In this document: positions 1 through 13,300 of the stretch, piece by piece | How the letters are laid out: each line of letters opens with the position of its first letter | How positions within the stretch are numbered: position 1 is the first letter of the stretch | DNA from: Tubiluchus corallicola | Lineage: Eukaryota; Priapulida; Priapulimorpha; Priapulimorphida; Tubiluchidae | Assembly (NCBI GenBank): GCA_030141605.1 | Contig: JAQGDQ010000178.1 | Span: 374,628-438,627 of the forward strand | Direction: 5' to 3' | Length of the DNA: 64,000 nucleotides | Program-made: the position numbers and the translations under genes | Notes under the pieces: generated by a model | What the model was told of the DNA's origin: nothing | The model's database searches: none | Seen by the model: only the letters and a program-made list of their open reading frames with translations

Positions 1-59
1 AATTGTTTGAATGATGTTACGTATTCATTACCTAATAATGTTTCTTGTCTTTGCTTCTG

Positions 60-1357
60 TTAAATACCAAGAAATGCCTTTCGCTTTAAAGCAGATGTAC
101 TTGGTTCTTTGGCGAGAGAACTTGGCGTATGATCTGAAACTAACTCATCCTGTTTTAAAGCAGCTGCTCTTTGCCGTTTAACTGTGCGAGCCTGAACTAA
201 CTTATCTCGCCTTAATGCAGCTGCTCTTTGCCGTCTAACTGTGCGAGAACTTCGCTTGCTTTCTTCAGCCATTTTACAACTTCGTAAAATGTCCTCTAGG
301 CACTCCGCCTCTGTGGATTTTTTAATCTCTCTCAGGTCTGTGTTTTCATAGATGTCTTTTGCTCTAGTTATGAGTTTAACTGTGTGGTCAAGTACCTCAT
401 AGTCATTGGCTCTTTCATCCAAGTTTTTTACAGCCATATGAAATGCTCTCATGATGATCATTCGAAACATATTCAGCAGGTAAATTGCTGCGGAAAAATT
501 GAAAATGAAGAAAAATGCAGGTCCAAACAGAGAGTGCGCATTTTCATAATTATAAAACTTGCCTCCACTCAGTAACATGTCCATCAGTGATCCCATAGAT
601 ATTAAAAACGTATTGAACTCGTAGAGAATGTAGCTAAACACAAGCATGCCAAACAATGCAAACGGCAACAGTACTAATAACAAAATAATCGTGTAGTTAA
701 ATAGGGCATCTACAGAAAAAGCAATTGTATCCGGAAAGAGAAACATCATCTTATTAAATGACAGTATCTTCCACAGTTTGATAGTTACCAAGACGACCAG
801 AAAACCCAAAACATACGTTAGTGTAAAATCCCAAAATGCAGCTGTGTAAAAACTCAAGAATTTTGATTGTTCTGCCCGCTTGTTTTCTTCTAACAAATTG
901 TCAGTGAGTTTTGCCTTTTTCACAAACAGGATGAATCCCGTTAGGGAAAGGACAATAATGCTAAACTCGACACAATTCCAGGTCTTTTTAAAATAGCTGA
1001 ACTTCAGTTTGTTAAGTTGTTTTCCTTCTCTATAGATAAACACTCCAAGTAGCACAAGGTAAAAAATTTGGCTTGATATTATTGTTCCATCTACTGCACT
1101 TGCAAATGTAACCAGGTTCAAAGTAAAAATCTGATACAATGGAAAAATGCCGCCGGTATTACTAAATTCCAAAATCATTAGCACAATGCTGAACAAGTTT
1201 GTGTTGGAATTGAATAGAGTCATCTCGATCATCACGGCTCGAGTGCGATCATCAATCCAACGCGAATCAATCAATGAATCTATAATCAATTCATTCTGTG
1301 AGCGATTGCGAGTCAATTCCATCACATAGCCACCACCGCTGTAGAAAGCTAAATGTC
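60..1357 (-). CDS. Last exon: polycystin domain end, TM7-TM11, cytoplasmic tail
   Basis: 1,298 bp, phase 1, acceptor TTATTACAG; stop codon TAA at 60-62. It starts [11 protein letters not shown] (conserved Y.gGGY), finishes the TOP domain with [14 protein letters not shown], and then has five membrane segments: [12 protein letters not shown] (S2), [18 protein letters not shown] (S3), [20 protein letters not shown] (S4), [20 protein letters not shown] (S5) and [20 protein letters not shown] (S6). S4 has few basic residues, as in PKD1-type proteins rather than voltage-gated channels. The tail carries a duplicated 19-residue basic motif ([11 protein letters not shown] / [11 protein letters not shown]). 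No polyadenylation signal is seen in the 59 bases left below the stop. Confidence 0.93.
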
Positions 1358-4300
1358 CTGTAATAAAAAATGTAAATTCAGAGGACTTATTACAATGCAA
1401 AACAACTAACTTTATGCCAGTGTACAGAAAACTTTGTATACCAGTGTAGAGTAAGTTTTACCAATTATCAGTACTAGTAATGAACACACATCGACAAACT
1501 GATGAATGCAGACCAACTACTACAAGCGCTCATACAGCGGATTAACCAAAATTCAGCCGACCACAACGTTCCACTAATTAAGCGCTCAGTTATAAATCAA
1601 AATGATCGTGATTGCTTAATATAATAAGAGTAACATTTTGTATGTTTCGTCATTAATATCTGCCGTTTAATTACTCAGGGCAAAAAACCTGCAATGCCAT
1701 GTAGAGGTAAAACAACATAAGAGCTTAATGTTCTAAAGTCACTCAACACAACCAAATATTACGTTCGCATTTTAAGAGAATTATAAGCCTGTGACTGGGG
1801 TAGTCACATAAACATTAACAATGGCATTGTTCGTTTGAGAAACTAGCAAGAAGAAGCCGTGTGCACGAGTGCTATGTTTTTACAACAGAAACTTTTGAGT
1901 GAGTAAACAGGAGAACTGGTTGCACCATTAAGTTTAGTAGATCAATGACGTGATGTCCCTCCATTTTAATTAACCTCTTTATTGCTGTATTCCAGCTGAT
2001 GCTCTGGAATATTTTATAGAAAATGAAAAGTTGCTGCTGCTTCTGTCACTGCTGTGTTATCGTGCTGCTGTTTCCCACCCTACAGCCACTGCCACCGCTG
2101 TCACGAACTACTGCTTTTTTGTAAAATATGTAAGCCCAGTGATTCATATTCAAATTGTGTCATTTATCAACCACACAATGTTGAACCAGCCACATCATAT
2201 TATATGCACGAACTGGCTTGACCTATTATCTACTGTTGCCTGATGACATGACTAAAAATCTGGCAAGATAGTTTCTAATTTGTTCTACACTGTTCTATTT
2301 CTGAGCCATTTGAATAGACAAACATTGATAAAAAGCAGAAAAAAGCTACACAGAAGGCAGCAGTCACAATTTAGGCAGACGATACAGCAATAACAGCAAT
2401 CTTTTTTGCAACTTTATCCAACTGAGTAAACAGAAGAAATGATCATTGCAGCATTAAATTCATTGGATAAAAGATGGCTGCTATTTCAAGCTTCAGCTAA
2501 ATATAACTTTCGCAAGTACCTGCATAAGGTAATGTCCGCAATTCCAATGTTGAGCGAAATGTCCAGTGGTCAGTAGGAAAAGAAGGAAACTGACGTTCAC
2601 GCCATCCTGGCGAATACGGGGCGATATCCTCCCAGGGCCAAGAATAAGCAGAGACACACTTCCTTCCAAATGGTTCCATAAGATGATGTATTGAACACAA
2701 ACCTAAAATGTTAAAAAAACAGGCAGTGCAAGTCAATGGAATGCATGGAAGTCACCAAGACAAACTTTTCAAATCACACAGAGAATTTATCAAGCCCTGA
2801 ACAGTACAAAGCTGTGCCTAGCTTCCACCTAGTTTTGACATTACCAACCTGGCTTTATGCGTAATTGTCTCAGTCTCACAACACCAACTAACATCGTAGT
2901 CATATCTGCAGCATATCCGTATGGTGCCTCTTCTCCATTGTACAGTGTATCTGGATGTAAGCTAGGTTGCAAAGTGTTCCGGATGTAATCCCACATGGAA
3001 CTCACAGTTGATATCTATAAACAAAAGAGTATGACGGTGTGATATACAAACCAAAACGAAACTAAAGTTTATTTGAATCAAAGAAGAGCTCTCAACAAGA
3101 AAACAACAACAATCAAACAAAATTACAAACTGCTTTTTGTAATTTTTTGACCAATTTGAGCTTAATAACTTATGACTGGTACCTAAATAATTATTATTAT
3201 TAATTATAATAATTATTAACAATTTATACTGCCATAAACCATATGACAGGTTGAATGTTGAAGCAAATTCCTCTCACTTTACCTTGCAGCATAGGAGAAA
3301 TTAGGTACAACATTCAATCTGTCACAGAAAAAGTTGCATTTGCAGGAATAGGTTTACATATTGTCTCAATGTATAAGGATAGAAACAAACACGGAAAATT
3401 ATCGCCAAAATCATAGCAAAACTATTAGGCATTTTTTAAAAGAAATGTACTTGCCAAGAAAAAGTTATACTTATAAACTGCTAATTAAAAACGCATATAT
3501 TGTCAACTGAAACAATATTTCAGATGGCATAGGAAAACATAAATAAATATTGTTCTGCAGTAAGGTTTTTACTGCCAGCGATGTCACTCGCAGGGACTCA
3601 CATCTCATCCTGGAGGTTAGCAGAACCAGGAGAGAAATCGATTAGCACACAAATTCACGAAAGAGAAAGTTTGGCTCAAACCAGCAGAAGTAGGAGAGGC
3701 ATGGATTCACACACAAATTCACAAAAGAGAAAAGTTTGCCTCAAACTAGCAGAAGCAGGAGAGGCATGGATTCACACACAAATTCACAAAAGAGAAACTT
3801 TGGCTCAACTAGCAGAATCAGGAGAGGCACTCGCTAAACTTAGTTAACCAGTTAAATCACATGCAAATTCACAACAATTAGTCCAAGATTGTTTTTAAAA
3901 AGACAGGAAGACCGCATTTCGGCTGAACGGGCATCTCGCTAACACAAAACACGAAGAAGTTACCCTTGAAAGGTTACTGGACTGTCATATGAATGCCTAA
4001 AACAAATGAACTCTAAAACCTTTGATGATCTGGACAGACTTATGCTGTTTTGTGTTCAACTAGCAACTACCATACTCAAGGATTCAACTGTAGCACATGT
4101 ATTTATCAACTTTGTAGTTTTAGACAGGCAAGAATTCGAATTTGACCAATCACAGAGTTCAGGATATGTGAATTACAAGTAGGTAGGTTAAGGGGCCTTA
4201 AATTAGAAAGGGTGATTTATTTTGTTGTAGTACTAAAGTAACCTACAGAACAGTCACTGTAGCATTGATCACGAAGGTAGAGGGACTAGAAAAGAGATGT

Positions 4301-7300
4301 CAAATGCAGATTGGCCGAAACACCTCCCTCCAACATTTATTTATGTAAAAGCTTAATGAAAGATACCTACATCGGTAAAGTTCGTACTTCTCACATAAGA
4401 TGCATTGATGACTACATCCTCTACAGTTCTAGTCACCATGTACGACCTAGAAAATGTAAAAGTACAGTGAATCCTCGCTTTATGCCCCCCAAATTAGCGA
4501 CGTTTCATTTTAACAATACTAAACATTTGAATGACTTAACAACTCTTGTTTCATTTTAACGACAACTTTTTTACTTTGCTCACATCCATTTTTTACCTTA
4601 TCAACAACATTACTACCTAATTTATAGCAATACAACGGTACACATTGCATTATTATGTTCTAAAAATGCACTAATAATAGAAAACAGAACAATTATTGTT
4701 ATTATGTCTTTGCTTTGCGACTGACTGCTAAATGCTAGCCATATGTATAAAACGTTTTTTAACATTTTATTACAAAGTTTTAATAAAAGTTGAATCTGTT
4801 AAGTTTTTTGGTATTTCAAAGTATTGGTCTTCTCATATGCCAATAAAACTTCAAAGAAGCCTATGAAATGTATTATCAAAAGACTGTTTGTCATAAACTG
4901 CTTAAAGAAGTGTATGACTTGTGAAGGGTCAGTTTAAATCACAATTACAAAATAACTTCCAAAAGAAGTTGTATCGTGTTTTATGAAACACCGTTCAACA
5001 CATTTTTATTTTTGTGAACAGATTAAACCTTCATATTAGGCAGGTGTAATTAAAAAAAGTTTAAAAACGACACTACATCTGTTGCATCTCTATTATCATA
5101 AAGGCCAAGTAGGGGTACTTTGCCAGAATTATTTACCCACCTTGCATCACGGAAATTATAGACAATAACAGACAAACTTGCTATGAAACATAGGAAGAGA
5201 ATAATCTCTTTAAGAATCGCATTAATTTCGTTGGTGTAATTCTTATTCTCCCGTGCAACCACTACAAACTTTTTATCAGGAGGCATGTACATGTAATGCT
5301 TTTGTCTGTATCTCGAGTTCCTATGCAAAAAATATGTTTGAATTAGGCTAATTAACAAAACCATTATAATCTAGTCTGTTACCAAAAATGGGGGACTGAC
5401 TGGACATAGCTGCCAAACTTTCAAGAAGGCCTGATTCTTAGCCCTTTCTTACAGCATTTTGGACATGGACAGTTTTATAAAATTTCGCATTTTGGCCCGC
5501 TGTCCCGGGACACTAAAAAGTAAAAAAATGATCCTGCACTTTGGAGGTTTATAACTCCAAAACGTTCACAGATAGACACTTGGTTGCTATTAGGGACGAA
5601 TAGGAGCTTACATGTGAGCTGTTCTTTAGTAATATTATTAGTGTTTTGGAACACACAAAGTGGCCAGATTACATCATCAATGCCCTTGAATCCATTTCAC
5701 AAAATCAATAGTCCGGTCTGTTACCCAAAAAACGAGCTCTTAGCTTCGTACTAGATGACAAAATGCTATATATTAGGTATGTTGCATGAATAGTGGCTCA
5801 CAGATAATTAACTACATTGACATTCCAGAAGTTTAAACATGGGCACTCTCACTCATGTTTAACACGGGATGGACAGGAACGATTAAGACAACGCCGGCCC
5901 TAACTCTAATTCAGCACACCTCAAAAATATAAAGAAAAATACCATGATGGAAAAACTACTCATTGGAAAACTTTGTCCCGGAGGTCAATCTGCTCCCGGA
6001 TCGGGGAATGAGCCCCAGCCATGGCAGGGATGACAGGCAAGTTTTACAATAAATACAAATTATACAATTTTGTTAAACTAAACTGCAGTGCTTACATAAA
6101 TATGATACTGCCCAAGTTTGAAATGAAAATAGCTTTACAAACCTTTTATAAGCATCAAGCCATTCTTTTTGCAGATAAGTATTTAAATTCAATAGTGATG
6201 TGTCAAAATGTCTTTCCTCAACCTCAACTGATGGCTTTTTGAAAATAAGTGCCGTTAAAGCAGCAACAACAAGAACTTTACCAGGTTGAAGTACAAAAAT
6301 ACTTTGAAATATCCCAGTTATCATAGAGATCAGCCAGTCTACACTTTTCCTGTATCCGTACTTCAGACCATAGAGCATAACCAGGTATGAACAGATAAGA
6401 CAGGTGCTAATTACAAGAAACCATCCAATGTATAAACACCACCAGGGGAGTTGAAATGTTCTCTGGGGCTTTGGCTGAAGTTCAGAACGAGCTTTTCCCA
6501 CATCTTGATAACTTATATGTGAAAAACTTTTCATCATTGAAGCAAATTGTTTAGAATTGACTTCCGAATTTTTCAGGTTACTCGCACAGTCTTTTATGCT
6601 TGTTACCTAAATTATACCAACAAATATTTGAATAAATTACACCAATCTCCCATTTTCTGGAAACAGATAGTAACTCCACTTCACCTAGCTTTAAAAAAAA
6701 CGATAAATGCCAAGAAGCAACGGTTTAATTCTTACAGTACCTAGTTGACTTTTTGGCTGGGCCGTATTGTGTTTTTCACATTTCACAATAGCTTTTTGTT
6801 GTGTGTTACTAAAACAGAATCTTGTAAATAAACAAATAGTCATATTAATCAAATAGTGTTAATAAACACTAATATTGAATATGAGTTTTATTTGTATGCG
6901 CGCACACACATACGTGCACATCTGCATGCACTCAAGAACCTTGACAAATAAGCAAGGTTATATTTAGAAACCAATTTTCACAGCAGTCATAATATTAATC
7001 CATGTTATGTGATCATTTTATATGAAATGCAGAACAAGCTGCTAAACATACGTTTCACCATGCCTGGTGAATGTTACTTGTTGCAAAGCCATTGGAATCC
7101 CAAGGCTGTTAAACATTTCTACATGTTTTTGCACGGCTGTAGCAGCAAAATAAACAGACCTGAGTGACTGCGCTTAGAGCTGAGCTGAGCTTTGGCAGCA
7201 GTCTACTGCCTTCCGTCCCTTATACGAAAAATATAGGCAGCAGTGTGCCACCTTCTGTAGTGAAAGGGTTAACGAAGTACCTTTAAATGTGAAATGAATA

Positions 7301-10300
7301 CCCACTAAAAGGTATCTCATTAATTTGTAAAAATAAATAAATAAATATTTAAAGTAATTTTCAAATTGCAGACTTGCTAGGTCGCATTTGCAAATAGCGT
7401 ACTGCACATGTTGCTTGTTTTCAAAAAGCGGGAAATGCTAGCTTCCCTCATGCGCTCAAGCGAGACAGGGTTGTCAAACGCCGCAGATATGCAGCATTGC
7501 AAACATTTCCGATCTGTCGTGATTAACCCTCTAAAGGGTTGAACAGCCTAGCCATTAACCTGGTGCATGATTGCAAAGCGTGTTGTGATTGGCTGAAATG
7601 GATGCTTCTGTGGAGTTAGCCAGTGCCCGATTTACAGGGGACATAGAGGGCAATTGCCCCGGTGGTAACATGCAAAAACTTGTATGTGGTGTGGTTAAAT
7701 TGCGTTTGCTCTCGCTTTTATTGAGGTGCGATATATAAACGTATCTGCTAGGTTGCTAGTTAGGTACCGACTACGTTGGCATCTCAGGTCAGACGGCTAG
7801 TTTTGATAATGAACTAAATTCCAGATCTAGTGCAAGTGCAAAACTGTAAAAAATCTTAATTAACCATTTTCGTTGGTTTTTAATCATACGCAAAAGGTCA
7901 TCGCAAGTTTACCTGCATCACATACTTCAGTCCAAACATTTTTTCTAGGAACGTCTCTTCTTTCTGTTTAAATATGCGCCTATACGTTCTAACGATTGTC
8001 CTTATAATATCGCTAAATGTAAAAAAATCAGATATCAATGTTACTCGCAATCGAATTCAGACTACAAAACTTGCCTGACAATTTTAATTTATAGCAGTGG
8101 TGACAAAATATGTTTTAAGTGAAGCAGGATGGTTTTGACACACATGAAAAAGGCCACTGAACTGATTAGAATCCCCAAATCCAAATATGAAATTTCTTCG
8201 TACTTCTTAAAATAGACTTGAAATATTAACGACACAGCGACAATTATCGTCAAAAGTCTACCACTTCAATGATTATTTATCCTACAGTCAAATTCCTGTA
8301 ACACGATTTGGCTTATGACGAAACTCTCAGCAGTATGATAATTTTATTATGCCCCAAGGTTATAATAAAACCTATGTAATCACTTATGCTTAATACAAAA
8401 CTCGTTACCCCGCAACCCCATTTTATACGATGATTTCTCAAAGCCTGCCAATATGAGTTCAATATAAAAACGGTTGTAATAAGATTTCTGCTGCAAGTTA
8501 AACAAGCGTAAGTTATGTTCATCGATCAGAAGATAAACAATATAGAGACTATCAGCATCATAATATAAGCCATTTCACATTAGAAATGACATTAGGAGTT
8601 AATAAAAGTGTACAATGGATAGTACAAAACACGCTTAATATGAAAAATCCTGGATCTGATGAAAAAACGCATTTGACTGCATATTTAAAAATACTTAAGC
8701 AGCTAATTATCTAGTTAATTACACGATTCTTTCCAGTTATAAGTTTTATAACAGTATTGCTACATTAAATGCCATGATTTACATTGCTCTGATTACAAAA
8801 GAAAATCCTGTCTCTAGCTATATCATTATTCCATAGCAATGCACACTTCTTCTTCTGTTGGTCTAAACAGCTTGGACATTGAGCCTCTATCCTTTATTAG
8901 AGCACCCCACTATTTCCTACAGCTCCTTTCTGCAGCTACAATTTTCAACTCCTGTGATGCTATTGTCACGTTTAGTCTTAGCTGTTGTAAATCTTTATTA
9001 ATTCTTGATATCCAAGTTGTTCTTGGTTTTGCCTGGATGTCGTTTAGCAGGTTTCAGTGCCTCGTTTAATGCTAATCTTACTGGTATTATGCTATTGTCA
9101 CATTTGTTCTCAGAGGCTGTAAATCTTTATTAATTCTTGATATCCAAGTTGTTCTTGGTTTTGCCTGGATGTCGTTTAACATTAGCAATTTAAAATAGTA
9201 AAGATTAACTGTTACGTGTCATTAAGAACTAATAATCAAAATACCTCCTTATTTCTTCTATACAAGGTTATAAGAAATAATTATTAACAATTACCTCCAC
9301 AGTGTACTCTCATCTGAAACACTGCCAGCCAAATATAATCCCTCGTAATCTAGCTGCCTTCTGCTGAGCCGAAATATATAAACGATAATGAGGTTAATGG
9401 GAAGTACCACCAAGCTACTGGTTAAACCTACAAAAAATCAATAAAAACATTCATGGAAACCATAACCGAGCAGCCCATCAGATGTAGTACTACATGAATC
9501 ACGGAGCATGTAAAAACATTTACAAATTAATGTTCGTATTATTTAATAATAATACCCGAGCAAAAGAAATAATAATGGAAGCAATTTTTACATAAAAACA
9601 AAGTATTTAATTACAGTCAAACCTTGTTGCAATGCCAACCTCACATTATGTCAAAATTTTTAGCAAGACACAATATCTATATTTGCCCATAAAAACAACG
9701 TATTTAATTACAGTCAAACCTTGCTGCAATGCCAACCTCACTTTATGTAAAAATTTTTAGCAAGACACAATATCTATATTTGCATAGACGTGTATGTATT
9801 AATGCATCTCATTTCATGCAAGTACACTTTTTGGTGAACCAAGTGGTGCACACTGGGATGGTGGTGCTCTGCTGTTTTATCATGTGGTGCAAGTATTTCA
9901 AATTATGAAGAATTTGTCTAGTTATGCAAGTCTTTCAAACAGGAACGTAAGCATAATGCCAAGTAAAATAACTTTATATGGGAAGTTTTTTTGAGACATC
10001 CTTTAAAATTTCGTTTTTTTCTCCCTTAAAGTTCATTATGTTTACAATACAGCAGTTGTATGGCAGTAACAGTCCACTTTAGGTAGCGACTGAGTTATAT
10101 AACATGTTTATTTTAGATACAAAAATTGCATTGGCAGATGGTGGTATTTTCTGTGGTACTTGAATTTTCTGTGATACATTACGAATACTAGGCATAACCA
10201 CCAAAAATGCATTATGGTGCAACTGGTATTACAATGATGTACAATAAGGTTTGATTGTAAGACTATTCGTAACTAATAACAATCAAAGGTTACTTAGTAG

Positions 10301-13300
10301 ATTATAGGCAAAATTAATAGCTTAAAAGCAGGATAACTACCTATAGACAATTGTACCCAGGAAAACCTGAATACTTTTCCAACTACTAGTTGATCTTCAG
10401 GATTATCTGTAGGAATCCCATAAAACATGATATTCGCCAACATTGTAGTTAAAAGCAACGTCAAGACACAAGCTAGTCTCTGAAATATAAAAACTAATGT
10501 AAAAATTCTAAGTCCAAGTCTTAAAAAATGACTTATCAACAAGAAAAAGCAGTATTATGCTAAAGCTGGCATTATAACCAAGAAGCCTCTCATTATATTA
10601 AACAGCCATGTTGTACAACTTGACCACTGTACCTGGTCGTCCAATGTTGCATGCTCGGAAATGTTTAATGTTCGAAAATATTGAAGCAATATGTTTGAGA
10701 CTTTTGGAAAAAGCACATTTTGAGCAAAATTTTGTATGTTCTATTGTTTCAACATTTGAGACAGCTTCACAGAAAAATATTTATTAGCGTGAGGCATAAG
10801 GTCAATCCAATAACCAGTACAGTGCACAATTGTTTGTAATGATCCACTAATGTTACCTGAAGTGTGTTGGAGCTCACACAGTAAAAACACGGGCCTTCAA
10901 GCACTATCTTTTTTACAAAAAACGTAAAGAATAGATAGATGATAATTCTAAAGTTACTGAGATAGTTTACATTATACTTGGAGTGTCATAGTTCATCAGT
11001 GTAGTTTGTATTCTACTGAAAATAATAAAAGTTATCAATAGGTTCCATTATGTTGAAAGTTATGGCTGAAATTTACATTTCCCACACACAAGAAATTAGT
11101 TTGTGAAGCAGAAGAGTTAGAATTAGGGTTGGAGTTAGGGTTAGGGTATTTATATTTTGCAGGGAAGTAAAAGCTCCTTCAAAAGTTATCAATATCTTAA
11201 GTATCAAAAACTTCAACAAAAAGTACCTGCACTCTAGTAAAATTGCTGTTTGCAGGCCTCAAGAATATGCTGGCCCAAAGATGGTTATCCTTCATGTCAC
11301 GACGTGTATTATTCTTGAACAAGTTAGAAAACATCTGTAAATAATTAACATTTTAGGTAAAGTTAGACAGAAATGTACCAATATATAGTTTTAGAGTAAA
11401 TGTAGACAATGAAACTAGACTTATTAATCTAATAAATAATCCATAATCAACAATAAACATTTTAAAGTCAGAACAAGCAGTTTTCTAGGAAAAGTGTCAT
11501 TCACTTACAACTTATTAAGAATAAGTAAATATATAAGTAGATGTGCTGAATTAATCCATGCTTAAATTTAACTCACATTTGAAACACATTTTTAAGTCTC
11601 TAAATAACAACAGCTGCCATTTTTTCTTCTGCATTCTCCCAGAGAAGCTAAAGAAGAGTTTGGTTGTTGGTTTAATATGAAAATCTCTCACAAATGTGAC
11701 AATCATTTATCAACAAATCGTTTAAAATTGGCTAAAAAGCAGCATAAAATACAATGGAGGCTGCGCAGACTCACAGTTAATAGAATTAGTCACCTAATTG
11801 ACTTGAAATGCGAATGACTTCATCTGGTGTGGCAAATGTGCTTTAAAACTTAGGCAGCCGACACAAATAAATCTACATAATTGACTCAACGGTTTTGCTA
11901 AAGGTACAAGAATAACTGGAAGCTAAACATTTAATCACTTGTCTAGTGGTTTCCTCTGAAAGCTCCCACTGCTTTTCATTGAATGCATAATCAGTTAACT
12001 GTTGCTATTATACCACTGATACAGCACCAGTAATTTGCCAGTATTCCTTGTGACTTTAGAAGTGTAGACATCACACAACAACTAAGGACATAGAGGTTAA
12101 TTTTGAAAAAAAGAGCATACATATAAAGACTTAACATTTAACGCTCTCGCAGCTCTTGCGCTGCATAATATGCTGAAGACTAATAACTCATACTTCTGTA
12201 CTAGTAATACTGACACCAATCGCCTAATAGATTCAGTTCGTTAATGGGATCAAAACACTTGCATTCCAAAGTGAATCTATTAAACTGTGCCTACTGTATT
12301 CAAATCCCAACAGAATTCTAACACACACAAAATGTAACAACTGCCATGAATGAAACTGGTTACTTATGAAATGATTAGGGATAGTAATTGAAACAGTGTT
12401 AATCTAATGAAGCACAAACAATAACCACAATGTCTGCAAACTTCAAGAAATATATATAATTAGACTTAAATTAAATTAAATGACACTAAATGTGTGGTAA
12501 ACATTTTTCTTAAGTTATAAAAAGTTCTTGAAATGTCACCTGGAGTTGGGTACTAGTGGCTGCAGGAATAGAACAATAGACAGTTTTGTTGCCTCGGTCA
12601 ATAGCTAACCAATTTTGGTAATTAAAAAACCAGGTCTCATTCGTCTGACCGTCTCGAATCACAACTTGATTAAGAAACCTGTAAAATTAACCAACTGATG
12701 AATCACACAGTCAATCAGACAATCATTAAAGAAATTAATTAAAGGAAAACAGGGTGACTTTTCCTGTCACATCCCATTTTAAAGTATGGTAAAAAGTGTT
12801 CATTTTAACATTGTATAATAATGACAAAACGTTTCTGATAAAAAATTAATAGATTAAAAACTTATTAATAGATTAATTAACGGTGTACGAGCCTAAACCC
12901 AACAGATTTTAAATTTAGCTGTGCTCACATGTGACCTCTTACTTCAACACTGGACACTTGTGAACTGAGAGATACAGCACCTGTTTTCTGTGCAACACCT
13001 TTCCGAGATGCAGGTGCTAGCACCCATCTAATTAGCAAATGGCAAAATGCATGTAACAGGGTGGAACTAGACATGCGAACGTGAAATTAAGTTTCTATGG
13101 TAATAATTCTTACAGCCATTCTTGAAAATATAGTATATTCCCTTTCAATATTTCATAGAGTAGACTGTTCCCGGTTTTCCTTCAAGCAAATATCATTCAA
13201 TCAACTAGCCAACTCATAAGAAACAAATCTTTGATAATCTAATTATAATGGATTTACAAAGTATGAAGCAAACGGAACAATTTTGTTTAGATTTATTACA

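Larger units (their letters stand above)
3015..5136. other. Long intron, probably hiding a short exon
   Basis: Contains the 66-bp minisatellite and a possible mariner terminus at 4463. About 20 residues usually present between TM6 and the polycystin domain are absent from the flanking exons; no phase-compatible exon was found by eye. Confidence 0.5.

Noticed and set aside
3465-3555. Candidate micro-exon for the missing TM6-polycystin linker
   Set aside because: AG and GT borders exist but the frame contains a stop and shows no family similarity.
4634-4676. 43-bp candidate exon with good AG and GT borders
   Set aside because: Its length breaks the phase between exons 5137 and 3014, and one usable phase has a stop.
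8313-8522. 69-codon minus-strand frame as an extra exon between TM3 and TM4
   Set aside because: No suitable splice borders, and exons 9295 and 8012 already join in phase 2.
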